Source of the DNA: Flavobacterium sp. Root935
GTDB taxonomy: Bacteria > Bacteroidota > Bacteroidia > Flavobacteriales > Flavobacteriaceae
Length of the DNA stretch: 64,000 nt
Direction: 5' to 3'
Assembly (NCBI RefSeq): GCF_001429295.1
Contig: NZ_LMJL01000011.1
Span: 464 to 64,463, forward strand
In this document: positions 56,701-64,000 of the stretch, one piece after another
Layout of the letters: every line of letters begins with the position of its first letter
Position numbering within the stretch: the stretch's first letter is position 1
Program-made: the position numbers and the translations under genes
The notes under the pieces: model-generated
What the model saw: the letters and a program-made list of their open reading frames with translations, nothing else
The model's database searches: none
Told to the model about the DNA's origin: nothing

Positions 56701-59322
56701 TTAAAATTTAAAATTATAAGAAATTCCGGGTACAATTCCGAAGATCGAAAGTCTTCTGGTTTCATTTGCTCCTGTATCGTCATTAGTTGTAAAACTCATA
56801 GAAGCAGCATTTTTTCTGTTGTAAATATTATAAAGGCTGAATACCCAATAGCTTTGCCATCCTTTCTTTTTGTCTGGTTTTGGAGTGTAAGTTGCAGCAA
56901 CATCCAAGTGGTGGAAAAGAGGTAATCTGTTTTCGTTTCTTAAAGAATAATTAGGAACATTGATGCCTCCAAATTCATAATATCCATTTGCATAAGTAAC
57001 CGGCTGACCCGACTGTAAAGTGAAATTACCATTAAAAGACCATTTCGGATTCAGTTCGTAACTTCCAACAACGCTTAAATTATGAAGTTTGTCATATCCA
57101 GATAAATACCAATCTCCATTTGCAATTCCTGGTTCTTCAGGCGTTCTTCCAACGGTTTTTTGTTCTGCTCTAGATAAAGTATAAGAAACCCATCCGGTGA
57201 AATTACCAGCGTTTTTTCTAAATAATAATTCCAGTCCGTAAGATCTGGCTTTACCATTCAGGATTACTTGTTCGATATTATTGTTGGCCAAAACATCGGC
57301 TCCGTCTATATAATCGATACGGTTTTGAACTTTTTTATAGAATAATTCTCCTTCGAAAGAATAATCACCGTCTTTAAAATTTTGGAAATAACCCATTGCG
57401 TACTGGTCCAAAAGCTGAGGTTTGGTAAAAGGGCCGCTTGGAGTCCAGATGCTCATAGGCAGGGGAGATTGTGTATTTGATAAAATATGAATGTACTGCG
57501 CCATTCTATTATAACTTGCTTTTACAGAAGTTTCATCATTAAAAGCATAGGACAAGGCAGCTCTTGGTTCAAAATTATTGAAAGTGCTTATCGCTTGTCC
57601 TTTTTTATAACTTATTGTTCCCGTTGGAGTACCTTCCTCATAAATTTTATAAAGCGGATTAAATACTACAGCCTGACCATTTTCATAAGTACTGATTTCT
57701 TCGCCGCCTAAACGATAAAATGAGCTGTAACGAAGTCCGTAACGGAAATTCAGCTTTTCGGTAATTTGATTTTCAAAATCGATATAAGCAGAAGTTTCTA
57801 ATGCATATTTTTTATCCAGCTGTTTGTAATTGAACTGAGAATCTGAACTTGTTGGCTGAACAACTCCTGGATTGAAGTTATAATACAAACCATCAATTCC
57901 GTAATTAATTTTGAATTTTTCTGATGTTTGGTAATTCCAAGCATATTTTAGTCCGTAACTGCTGATGCTGCTGTCCCATTCGAAATTCTCTGTAGAAAGT
58001 CCCAAATTGAATTTGTAATCGCTGTAAAAAGCAGATAAATTAGAATTTAAGTTATCTGAAAATTTATGTTTCCAGCTTAAAATGCCCATTGTACTTCCGT
58101 AAGTACTAGAAAAACGTTCATTGATATCGAATAAATCATTTCCTAAATAACCAGAAAAAGAAAGCGTATTATTTGGGTTAAAACGGTAATTGAATTTAGC
58201 ATTCAAATCATAAAACATGGCAGAGTTTTTATTATCTGCCAGTTTCATGAACAAATGCGCATACGAAGCACGTCCGGAAAGGATGAACGAACTTTTCTCT
58301 TTTTGTATTGGTCCTTGAACCAAAAGGCGGCTGGAAATAATTCCGATTCCTCCGTTAACTTTATAATTTTCAAAATCGCCGGTTTGCTGTGTAACGTCTA
58401 AAACAGAAGAAACACGACCTCCAAATTTCGATGGAATTCCGCCTTTATATAAATCTAAGCCATTAACAATGTCAGCATTAAAAATCGAGAAGAATCCAAA
58501 CATATGCGAATCAGCATAAACAGGAGCGCCATCTAAAAGAATCAAATTCTGATCGGCTGCACCACCGCGGACATTAAAACCCGAAGAAGCTTCTCCGGCA
58601 TTCGTTACTCCAGGCAAAGTTAAGATTGACTTTAAAGGATCTGGTTCGCCCATTGCCACAGGAATCTTTTTAATTTCCTGCATCGAAAGTCTGTTCACAC
58701 TCATTTGAGTGGTTTTAACGTCAACAGCTTTATTATTCATTACAATCACTTCACCTAATTGCTGGCTGTCTGATTCTATATTGAAATTTAGCGTAGTATC
58801 ATCATTAATATTTATCTGTCTTTCCTTATTCTGAAAACCAACATAACTAATCGAAACGGTGTAAGTTCCATTCGGAACTTCGATGCTGTATTTTCCATTG
58901 ATATCTGTTACAGTGCCGGTCTGTAATTCTGTGATATAAACGTTGGCGCCAATAACAGGTTGTTTTTCATCATCAAGAATCTGACCTTTTAGCCTGCTTT
59001 TTTTTTTGGTCGTCGCTTTAGGAGTTTGGTTTCTCTGCTTCACAAAAATATTATTGCCTGCTATAGAAAATTGTAAAGTGGCAGTTTTATTTAATTCTGC
59101 AATAAGTTTTTCGATAGTAGTCTGCTTAAAAGTATTTTTTTGAGTAAAATATTTTTTACCAGTATCGATTTGATCTGTAAAAGCAAATTTATAATCTGTT
59201 TGATTTTCAATTTGCTTGAAGAATTCTTTTAAAGTGACATTTTGATCTACAGTTATCGTAACGCTTTGAGCGAACATACATAAGCTGAATAAAAAAAAGC
59301 ATGCTGAAATTATATGCTTCAT
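56701..59322 (-). CDS. TonB-dependent receptor with N-terminal STN signalling domain
   Basis: An 873-residue outer-membrane receptor with a signal peptide ending CMFAQS. Residues about 20-70 form an STN domain (VTLKEFFKQIENQTDYKFAF) that contacts an anti-sigma factor. A carboxypeptidase-regulatory-like domain follows at about 88-175 (GQILDDEKQPVIGANVYITE). The plug includes GFNVRGGAADQNLILLDGAP, and the barrel ends PGISYNFKF. The STN domain together with the FecR and sigma genes makes it a transducing receptor: ligand binding outside would activate the ECF sigma factor. Confidence 0.94.
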   Translation of the reverse strand: MKHIISACFFLFSLCMFAQSVTITVDQNVTLKEFFKQIENQTDYKFAFTDQIDTGKKYFTQKNTFKQTTIEKLIAELNKTATLQFSIAGNNIFVKQRNQTPKATTKKKSRLKGQILDDEKQPVIGANVYITELQTGTVTDINGKYSIEVPNGTYTVSISYVGFQNKERQININDDTTLNFNIESDSQQLGEVIVMNNKAVDVKTTQMSVNRLSMQEIKKIPVAMGEPDPLKSILTLPGVTNAGEASSGFNVRGGAADQNLILLDGAPVYADSHMFGFFSIFNADIVNGLDLYKGGIPSKFGGRVSSVLDVTQQTGDFENYKVNGGIGIISSRLLVQGPIQKEKSSFILSGRASYAHLFMKLADNKNSAMFYDLNAKFNYRFNPNNTLSFSGYLGNDLFDINERFSSTYGSTMGILSWKHKFSDNLNSNLSAFYSDYKFNLGLSTENFEWDSSISSYGLKYAWNYQTSEKFKINYGIDGLYYNFNPGVVQPTSSDSQFNYKQLDKKYALETSAYIDFENQITEKLNFRYGLRYSSFYRLGGEEISTYENGQAVVFNPLYKIYEEGTPTGTISYKKGQAISTFNNFEPRAALSYAFNDETSVKASYNRMAQYIHILSNTQSPLPMSIWTPSGPFTKPQLLDQYAMGYFQNFKDGDYSFEGELFYKKVQNRIDYIDGADVLANNNIEQVILNGKARSYGLELLFRKNAGNFTGWVSYTLSRAEQKTVGRTPEEPGIANGDWYLSGYDKLHNLSVVGSYELNPKWSFNGNFTLQSGQPVTYANGYYEFGGINVPNYSLRNENRLPLFHHLDVAATYTPKPDKKKGWQSYWVFSLYNIYNRKNAASMSFTTNDDTGANETRRLSIFGIVPGISYNFKF

Positions 59323-59355
59323 GAAATTTTGTATTTTTGAATATTATTAAATGGA

Positions 59356-59412
59356 ATAACTTCGTGTTATCCTGACTAAGAGGAGGATGTGTAGTTTCGC
59401 GGCTTACATCCT
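59356..59412. other. hairpins in the spacer between anti-sigma and receptor genes
   Basis: ATAACTTCGTGTTAT (59356-59370) folds with a 5-nt loop, and AGGATGT (59384-59390) pairs with ACATCCT (59406-59412) across a loop. They lie in the 100-nt gap between fecR and the receptor gene. They may adjust expression of the receptor relative to sigma, or simply be processing sites. No function is shown. Confidence 0.4.
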
Positions 59413-59422
59413 TTTTCGTTTA

Positions 59423-60262
59423 TTATTGAAAAGTAATCTGTTTTAGATCTTCATTTATTTCAAAGTTTAGGTTATACATTTCTGCTATTAATTGTACAAT
59501 TGTATTTAAATCTTCTTTTTTGTTGATTCGAATGGTAATTTTTTGATTAGAATATTCGTGGGGAATATTTACTTTATACCCATAATTTTCTTCAATATAA
59601 GTTCCTACAGCGGTTAATTTAGAATTGTCAAAATCTATGAAACGACTAAACTCGGCAACTGCAGCAATATGATTTCCGTAAGTAAATTTCTCGCCAGGTT
59701 TTAGAATCCATTTTTGGTTTTCACCGTTTACATTCATCTGGACACTTCCTTCATACAATTCAACCGTTACTTCTTTTTGATTCGATTCTTTCACTATAAA
59801 AGAAGTTCCTAAAACCGTTGTTGTCGTTTCGTTACAAAAAACCTGAAAAGGATGCTGTTTGTCTTTTTTAACTTTAAAATAAGCTTCACCATCAATTTCA
59901 ATTTTTCTGTTTAAAGCAAAATTGTCTCCATAAGAAATTTTAGAATTCGGACTTAATTCTACTTTTGAATTATCTGGTAAGACTACATATTTTATTTTCT
60001 GCGTAGTATTCTCAATTACATTTCCTGCCAGAACAGCTGTTTCTGTTACAGAGTCATTATTAAAATAAATTCCAGTTCCGATAAGAACAAAAAGTAAAAC
60101 AGATGCCGCTGCATAATAGCGCCAAGGTTTAATCTTTCGTTTTTTAGGAAAAGCTTTTGCTTGAAATTCTTCCCAAGAAGCTTCTTTTGTGCTTTCTGAA
60201 TGAGAAGCAGGAGTTTCATTCCATAACTTTTTAAACTCTTCGTCTAAATTTTCCTTGTCCAT
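59423..60262 (-). CDS. FecR-family anti-sigma factor
   Basis: The start at 60262 (MDKENLDEEF) is preferred; the longer start at 60289 would overlap the preceding small gene by 16 nt. The cytoplasmic N-terminus of about 40 residues binds the sigma factor, followed by a membrane helix (AAASVLLFVLIGTGIYF) and a periplasmic FecR domain with VVLPDNSKVELSPNSKISY and GEAYFKVKKDKQHPFQV. A DUF4974-like C-terminal domain follows (ITIRINKKEDLNTIVQLIAE). It should hold the sigma factor inactive until the receptor signals. Confidence 0.92.
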   Translation of the reverse strand: MDKENLDEEFKKLWNETPASHSESTKEASWEEFQAKAFPKKRKIKPWRYYAAASVLLFVLIGTGIYFNNDSVTETAVLAGNVIENTTQKIKYVVLPDNSKVELSPNSKISYGDNFALNRKIEIDGEAYFKVKKDKQHPFQVFCNETTTTVLGTSFIVKESNQKEVTVELYEGSVQMNVNGENQKWILKPGEKFTYGNHIAAVAEFSRFIDFDNSKLTAVGTYIEENYGYKVNIPHEYSNQKITIRINKKEDLNTIVQLIAEMYNLNFEINEDLKQITFQ

Positions 60263-60273
60263 TTTTTTTGGTG

Positions 60274-60483
60274 TTAGAGTTTTTGGCAATAAAATCCTTG
60301 TTTATTAAAAACACCATAAACCATTTCCTTAATGTCTCTGTTGGTTTCGATTCTTAGAATTCTTTCGCGATTTTTGAAATCAAAATATATAATACAATCG
60401 GAAATAATGAACTGCAAAAGCACCACAATTAAACTGGCATCTTTTTTAGTTCTAACATTTGTTTTATACGCTTCAATGTGCAT
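60274..60483 (-). CDS. small HMA-fold-like protein between sigma and anti-sigma (69 aa)
   Basis: A 69-residue protein starting MHIEAYKTNVRTKKDAS with YFDFKNRERILRIETNRDI and a final GFYCQKL. It resembles the 66-residue protein at 24199-24399 in the same positions, which supports coding. No CxxC is present. It is placed between the sigma factor and anti-sigma genes, 46 nt after sigma and 11 nt before FecR, so the three are likely co-translated. A role in this signalling unit is inferred only from position. Confidence 0.65.
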   Translation of the reverse strand: MHIEAYKTNVRTKKDASLIVVLLQFIISDCIIYFDFKNRERILRIETNRDIKEMVYGVFNKQGFYCQKL

Positions 60484-60529
60484 TTTTTGTTCTTGTTTTT
60501 ATATATAACAAACGAGAACAGAAAAGTTC

Positions 60530-61054
60530 CTAATGGTTTTCGATTTTTTTTCGAATAAATTTACTGGCGAGATAAATATGATTGGCAATGGTCTTTTCAG
60601 AAAGATCCGTGATTGCTGCAATCTCCTTATAGCTAAGGTTTTCCAGTTTGTGTAAAGTAAATATTTTTTGTTGCTGCTCCGGAAGCTGATTGATGAAGTT
60701 TTGTAGTTTTTCTTGTCTTTCTTCAAAAATTCCAGAATCGGAATCTTGTTCTTCCAAGATATCAGCTTGAAAAGTGTCAAGCTGAACTATTTTATTTTCT
60801 CTGTTAATGTGATTGAGAATAATGTTTTTGCAGATAGTGTACAATTGCTTGTCCAATAGAATATCTTCATTGAGCAGTTCTCTTTTATTGTAGAGTCGTA
60901 AAAAACTTTCTTGAACAAAGTCCTCGGGAGTAAGAACTGTCAGATTAAAACGTTTGGCAATGTTTATCAGTTTATCGTAGTAAGTGAAGTAAACCTCTTT
61001 AAAAGCGGCTTCATTCCCTTTTTTCAAACTAAGAATAAACTTTTTATTGTCCAT
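60530..61054 (-). CDS. ECF-type RNA polymerase sigma factor (FecI-like)
   Basis: A 174-residue sigma-70-family factor with region 2 (AFKEVYFTYYDKLINIAKRF, TPEDFVQESFLRLYNKRELL) and region 4 (LPEQQQKIFTLHKLENLSYK, then EIAAITDLSEKTIANHIYLA). It has no region 1 or 3, as expected for ECF type. It is the first gene of the five-gene operon with the HMA-like protein, FecR, receptor and DUF4249. Its targets probably include this operon or receptor-linked uptake genes. Confidence 0.93.
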   Translation of the reverse strand: MDNKKFILSLKKGNEAAFKEVYFTYYDKLINIAKRFNLTVLTPEDFVQESFLRLYNKRELLNEDILLDKQLYTICKNIILNHINRENKIVQLDTFQADILEEQDSDSGIFEERQEKLQNFINQLPEQQQKIFTLHKLENLSYKEIAAITDLSEKTIANHIYLASKFIRKKIENH

Positions 61055-61266
61055 AACGAAAATATCGCGACTTGTTTAACTAATAACAACTCATTGGTCT
61101 TACTATTATTGCATTCAAAAAACACGAATTTGATATCAAGAATGTAATAAGTTACAAAGAACCGTAATTTAATTTTATATTTTGACGCTGTTATTGGAAA
61201 ATGTTACAGAAAATCGAGTTCTTTTTTATTTCTAATAAAAAGTATTGGCAGCAAGTTATTGATTAC

Positions 61267-61524
61267 TTATTTCTCACCATCAATATCTTCGACAGCAGAA
61301 ATTTGGTCCAGTATATTGGTCTGGTTAGGCGAAATGTAGTTTTTTACTTCAGCGGGAGTTTCTTTCTTAAAAAGAAGATCCAATGCATTGTAAAGTTTTA
61401 ATAAAACATCTTTGTCTTCTTTTGCAATATCTAAGGCAGTATTAAAATTAAAAACATAATTATTCGAATTGCGTACTTCTACTTTGATTGTTTTAGATGT
61501 GATCTTAAATTTTACTATGTCCAT
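61267..61524 (-). CDS. hypothetical protein (85 aa)
   Basis: A small soluble protein starting MDIVKFKITSKTIKVEVRNS. It has a strand-rich N-terminal half and a helix (IAKEDKDVLLKLYNALDLLF), then a Lys/Glu-rich end. No family is recognised. It is 71 nt downstream of the ACT-domain gene on the same strand and may be read with it. Confidence 0.6.
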   Translation of the reverse strand: MDIVKFKITSKTIKVEVRNSNNYVFNFNTALDIAKEDKDVLLKLYNALDLLFKKETPAEVKNYISPNQTNILDQISAVEDIDGEK

Positions 61525-61595
61525 ATGTTATAAAATTACCTCTGCAAAATAACTATTTTAATAGCAGTTTTTATGGTTATTTTTTGATTTTTTAA

Positions 61596-62006
61596 TTACA
61601 AAGAATTTTTATTTTTTTGTTTTAATTTTAGCAATACTTCCATTGCTTTTAGAGCGTCATTTTTATCAATAAATATATGGTCGTGTAAATAGGCAGCAAC
61701 TACATTGCAGCTAATATTGGCATTTCCTAGTGCCTGAGAAAATGCAGCGGTCAAACCTACAGCAGCTAAAGAAGAATGAACTTCTAAAGTAATCCAAGAA
61801 GCGATGTAGGAGAAAGTAAGATTAAGCTCTTCTGCAAAACGCTTTTCTAGGACAACAGTAATTCCTTCTTTCTCTTTAAATAGAAACAAAATTTTTGAAA
61901 AGGCGATATGGTCTATAGAATCTACTTTTGTAAAAACATATTCTCCTGCATTAAGAACAGGATTAAGATTCTCTAGAATAGTGTTTAAATTTATTTCGCC
62001 TTCCAT
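61596..62006 (-). CDS. ACT domain-containing protein
   Basis: A 136-residue protein with two ACT-type beta-alpha-beta units, the second as EVHSSLAAVGLTAAFSQALG and ISCNVVAAYLHDHIFIDKND. ACT proteins of this type (ACT_7 with a DUF2241-like N-terminus) may bind amino acids, but the function is not established. It is the first gene after the tRNA-Met terminator on the minus strand. Confidence 0.85.
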   Translation of the reverse strand: MEGEINLNTILENLNPVLNAGEYVFTKVDSIDHIAFSKILFLFKEKEGITVVLEKRFAEELNLTFSYIASWITLEVHSSLAAVGLTAAFSQALGNANISCNVVAAYLHDHIFIDKNDALKAMEVLLKLKQKNKNSL

Positions 62007-62040
62007 AAAATTAAGACTCTTTTTTTTTATAAAATAATAA

Positions 62041-62072
62041 AAAACCCTTAAACATTTCTGTTTAAGGGTTTT
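62041..62072 (-). terminator. Rho-independent terminator of tRNA-Met
   Basis: AAAACCCTTAAAC (62041-62053) pairs with GTTTAAGGGTTTT (62060-62072) perfectly. Read on the minus strand it lies just after the tRNA 3' end and is followed by a T-rich stretch. Confidence 0.85.
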
Positions 62073-62082
62073 GCCTTTTTTG

Positions 62083-62156
62083 TAGCGAGGACGGGAGTTG
62101 AACCCGTGACCTCAGGGTTATGAATCCTGCGCTCTAACCAACTGAGCTACCTCGCC
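62083..62156 (-). tRNA. tRNA-Met or tRNA-Ile2 (anticodon CAT)
   Basis: Read on the minus strand, GGCGAGG opens the acceptor stem and CCTCGCT closes it (one G-T pair), followed by discriminator A at 62083. The D arm has AGCTCAGTTGGTTA, the T loop TTCAACT and the anticodon loop TTCATAA, so CAT. The 74-nt length is normal. The CCA end is not encoded. CAT alone does not separate elongator Met from Ile2; Met is the more likely reading. Confidence 0.93.
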
Positions 62157-62189
62157 TGGACTGCTATCATGAATTCCTGATTGCGGGTG

Positions 62190-62219
62190 CAAAGATAGAA
62201 ATAATATTAAAGCGTACAA
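62190..62219 (-). promoter_or_regulatory. promoter of tRNA-Met
   Basis: Minus-strand TATCTTTG (62190-62197) is the -7 element and TTG at 62217-62219 is 19 nt upstream as -33. The box ends 34 nt from the tRNA 5' end, as in the tRNA-Pro promoter at the left end of the window. Confidence 0.75.
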
Positions 62220-62306
62220 GAATATTTTGAAGAAAAAAAAATATTTTTAAAAACGCATTGTTTTTGGACATATATTCTTATATTTCGAAAAAATTAAAAG
62301 TAGCAC

Positions 62307-62699
62307 ATGGATTCAAAAATACGTTACGAAATCGAGTTTCCGATCAATTCTTCGCCGCAATTATTGTATCAATATATATCAACTCCGTCAGGTTTATCAG
62401 AATGGTTTGCTGACAATGTTAATTCAAGAGGTGAATTTTTTACTTTCATCTGGAATGATTCGCAGGAAAAAGCACGCTTGGCTTCAAAAAAAACAGGAGA
62501 AAAAGTTAAGTTTAAATGGGTAGATGAGAGCAGTAAGGATACTGAATACTTTTTCGAACTTCATATTTTAGTCGATGAATTGACTAAAGACGTATCGCTT
62601 ATGGTAGTTGATTTTGCTGATAAAGAAGAAATTGGCGAAGCTAAACAATTGTGGGAGAATCAAATCTCAGATCTAAAACATCTTATAGGATCTGTTTAG
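62307..62699 (+). CDS. START/SRPBCC-like domain protein
   Basis: A 130-residue protein, mostly one helix-grip fold: YEIEFPINSSPQLLYQYIST, PSGLSEWFADNV and a long C-terminal helix (EIGEAKQLWENQISDLKHLI). The layout matches AHSA1/START-like proteins of Bacteroidota, which have a hydrophobic cavity of unknown ligand. It is 54 nt before the aminotransferase gene on the same strand and may be co-transcribed. Confidence 0.8.
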   Translation: MDSKIRYEIEFPINSSPQLLYQYISTPSGLSEWFADNVNSRGEFFTFIWNDSQEKARLASKKTGEKVKFKWVDESSKDTEYFFELHILVDELTKDVSLMVVDFADKEEIGEAKQLWENQISDLKHLIGSV

Positions 62700-62753
62700 T
62701 AAAAGTCTATTTTATACCTTATATTTGCCCTGAACAAAATTCAGGGTTTTTTT

Positions 62754-63593
62754 ATGATTAATTTTAACGGAAATATAGCGCAGGAAGATAGTAATATATT
62801 AACTCAAAACCGCGCTTTTCTATACGGTGACGGCATTTTTGAAACAGTAAAAATAATCAATGGAAAAATCTTGTTTCTTGAAGATCATTACTTTAGGTTG
62901 ATGGCTTCAATGCGCGTGGTTAGAATGATGATTCCAATGAATTTTACAATGGAATATTTTGAAGAGCAAATCCTTAATTTAGTAAAAGAGCAAGGTATTT
63001 CCTCTTCGGCTAGAGCAAGAATAACTGTTTTTAGAAATGACGGAGGTTTATATCTTCCAAAAACCAATGAAATTTCTTTTTTAATCAAAGCAGCGCCACT
63101 TGAAAACACTTCCTACGCAGTTAATACAAACGAATACGAAGTAGATTTATATAAAGATTTTTATGTAACGAAACAATTATTATCGTCTCTTAAAACGACT
63201 AATAAGATGATTCATATTACGGGAAGTATTTATGCCCACGAAAATGATCTTGCTAATTGCCTTTTGCTAAATGACAGTAAAAATGTGGTAGAAGCACTTC
63301 AAGGGAATATTTTTATGGTAACAGGAAAAAAACTAATAACGCCTCCAGTTTCAGAAGGTGCTTTAAACGGAATAATGCGTAAACAAATTTTGGCATTAGC
63401 CAAGAAAGTAGAAGGCATAGAAGTTTCTGAGGAAATAATTTCACCGTTTGATCTTCAAAAAGCAGATGAATTATTCCTGACAAATGTAATCATGGGAATA
63501 CAGCCGATAACCAAATATCGAAAAAAGGAGTTTAAAACTAATCTGGCTCATTTATTAGTGCAGAAATTAAATGAATCCATTTCTGAAAATTAA
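62754..63593 (+). CDS. class IV aminotransferase (BCAT or aminodeoxychorismate-lyase-like)
   Basis: A 279-residue PLP enzyme of fold type IV. The N-terminal AFLYGDGIFETVKIINGKIL contains the usual RAxxYGDGxFE pattern. The PLP lysine is K147 in SSLK147-TTNK, and VEALQGNIFMV carries the conserved Glu and Asn. The family includes branched-chain aminotransferases, D-amino-acid transaminases and aminodeoxychorismate lyase (PabC); the length fits PabC or a small BCAT and the sequence alone does not settle it. Its stop codon overlaps the stop of the convergent YqgE gene by 3 nt. Confidence 0.88.
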   Translation: MINFNGNIAQEDSNILTQNRAFLYGDGIFETVKIINGKILFLEDHYFRLMASMRVVRMMIPMNFTMEYFEEQILNLVKEQGISSSARARITVFRNDGGLYLPKTNEISFLIKAAPLENTSYAVNTNEYEVDLYKDFYVTKQLLSSLKTTNKMIHITGSIYAHENDLANCLLLNDSKNVVEALQGNIFMVTGKKLITPPVSEGALNGIMRKQILALAKKVEGIEVSEEIISPFDLQKADELFLTNVIMGIQPITKYRKKEFKTNLAHLLVQKLNESISEN

Positions 63594-64000
63594 TTCAGAT
63601 ATGGATTTTCCGGTGCATTAGACCAAATAAGGTAGTCGCCTCCAAGTTCAATAATCTGCTCTTTCCAAAAATGGGTAGTAGATTTACCGATAATTTTATT
63701 CTTGTAATTATTATCAGCAATAATCCAAGAGTTTCCCTGCATCTCATTTTCAAGCTGATTTTCGTCCCAGCCGGTATAGCCTAAGAAAAAACGAATATTA
63801 TTTTTACTAATAGATCCGTCATTTATTAAGTCTTTGGTTGACTCAAAATCACCTCCCCAATAAATTCCATTAGAAATCTCAACACTGTTTGGGATTAATT
63901 CTGGAATATTATGAATGAAATAAAGGTTGTCTTGCTCTACAGGGCCTCCGTTATATATCTTGAAGTTGGCTTCAATTTCAGGTATTAAATCATTAATAGT
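63590..64000 (-). CDS. YqgE/AlgH family protein, partial (5' end beyond window)
   Basis: The minus strand reads into the window to a stop at 63590-63592. The C-terminal part contains FFLGYTGWDENQLENEMQ and NSWIIADNN, the YqgE/AlgH signature, and ends GGDYLIWSNAPENPYLN. The start and roughly the first quarter or third lie beyond position 64000. The function of the family is poorly defined. Confidence 0.9.
   Translation of the reverse strand, partial: TINDLIPEIEANFKIYNGGPVEQDNLYFIHNIPELIPNSVEISNGIYWGGDFESTKDLINDGSISKNNIRFFLGYTGWDENQLENEMQGNSWIIADNNYKNKIIGKSTTHFWKEQIIELGGDYLIWSNAPENPYLN

Noticed and set aside
60499..60780. Second frame within the ECF sigma gene
   Set aside because: It overlaps the sigma gene almost fully and the sigma product has full region 2 and 4 signatures.

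Overview
The window looks like a chromosomal segment of a soil or freshwater Flavobacterium or close relative (Bacteroidota). The basis is low GC, SusC/SusD pairs, a hybrid two-component regulator, DUF4249/DUF2807/DUF3347 families and Bacteroidota-type promoters (TTG, 17-19 nt, TAnnTTTG), clearest upstream of the two tRNA genes. Genus assignment is inferred from gene content; no 16S rRNA gene is present.

Layout. 1-7.8 kb is housekeeping: part of tRNA-Pro, trxB, a PadR / PspC / two-DUF2807 operon, a DUF4870 membrane protein, a hotdog-fold DUF4442 protein, a 52-residue secreted Lys/Cys-rich protein, a SUKH-like protein and a lipoprotein. 7.9-14.5 kb is a copper-resistance cluster on the minus strand: a multicopper oxidase carrying a CopB-like C-terminus, a CopA-type P1B ATPase, a regulator joining a metal-binding N-terminus to an AraC HTH, a DUF3347 protein and a Cys/His-rich exported protein. 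14.6-16.7 kb is a divergent AraC regulator / MFS exporter pair with two tandem direct repeats between them.

16.7-24.0 kb is a first glycan-uptake locus (SusC, SusD, DUF4957/DUF5123-like surface lipoprotein) with no enzyme. It is preceded by a perfect LacI-type operator abutting the -7 box. 24.2-27.3 kb holds small genes: an HMA-fold-like protein, an AraC regulator with a DUF6642-like partner, an MTA/SAH nucleosidase-like protein and an orphan. 27.6-42.7 kb is a second polysaccharide utilisation locus: hybrid two-component sensor, SusC, SusD, GH10 lipoprotein, PKD plus beta-sandwich lipoprotein, a clan GH-A hydrolase and a GH2 enzyme with the glucuronidase N-x-K motif. It probably acts on a glucuronic-acid-bearing xylan-like glycan. 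Its spacers carry copies of a repeat element.

42.7-55.8 kb is a defence island on the minus strand, flanked by gene debris. It reads hsdR, hsdM, hsdS (type I restriction-modification), ptuA, ptuB (Septu), then mcrB-like and mcrC (type IV, modification-dependent restriction), with overlapping or nearly abutting genes from hsdM to mcrC. One transcript could therefore supply three layers of DNA-based defence; this is the most interesting assembly in the window.

55.9-61.1 kb is an ECF sigma / anti-sigma / STN-TonB receptor / DUF4249 trans-envelope signalling operon with an extra small HMA-fold-like gene between sigma and anti-sigma. 61.2-64 kb returns to housekeeping: a hypothetical protein, an ACT-domain protein, tRNA-Met(CAT), a START-like protein, a class IV aminotransferase and the 3' part of a YqgE/AlgH gene cut by the window end.
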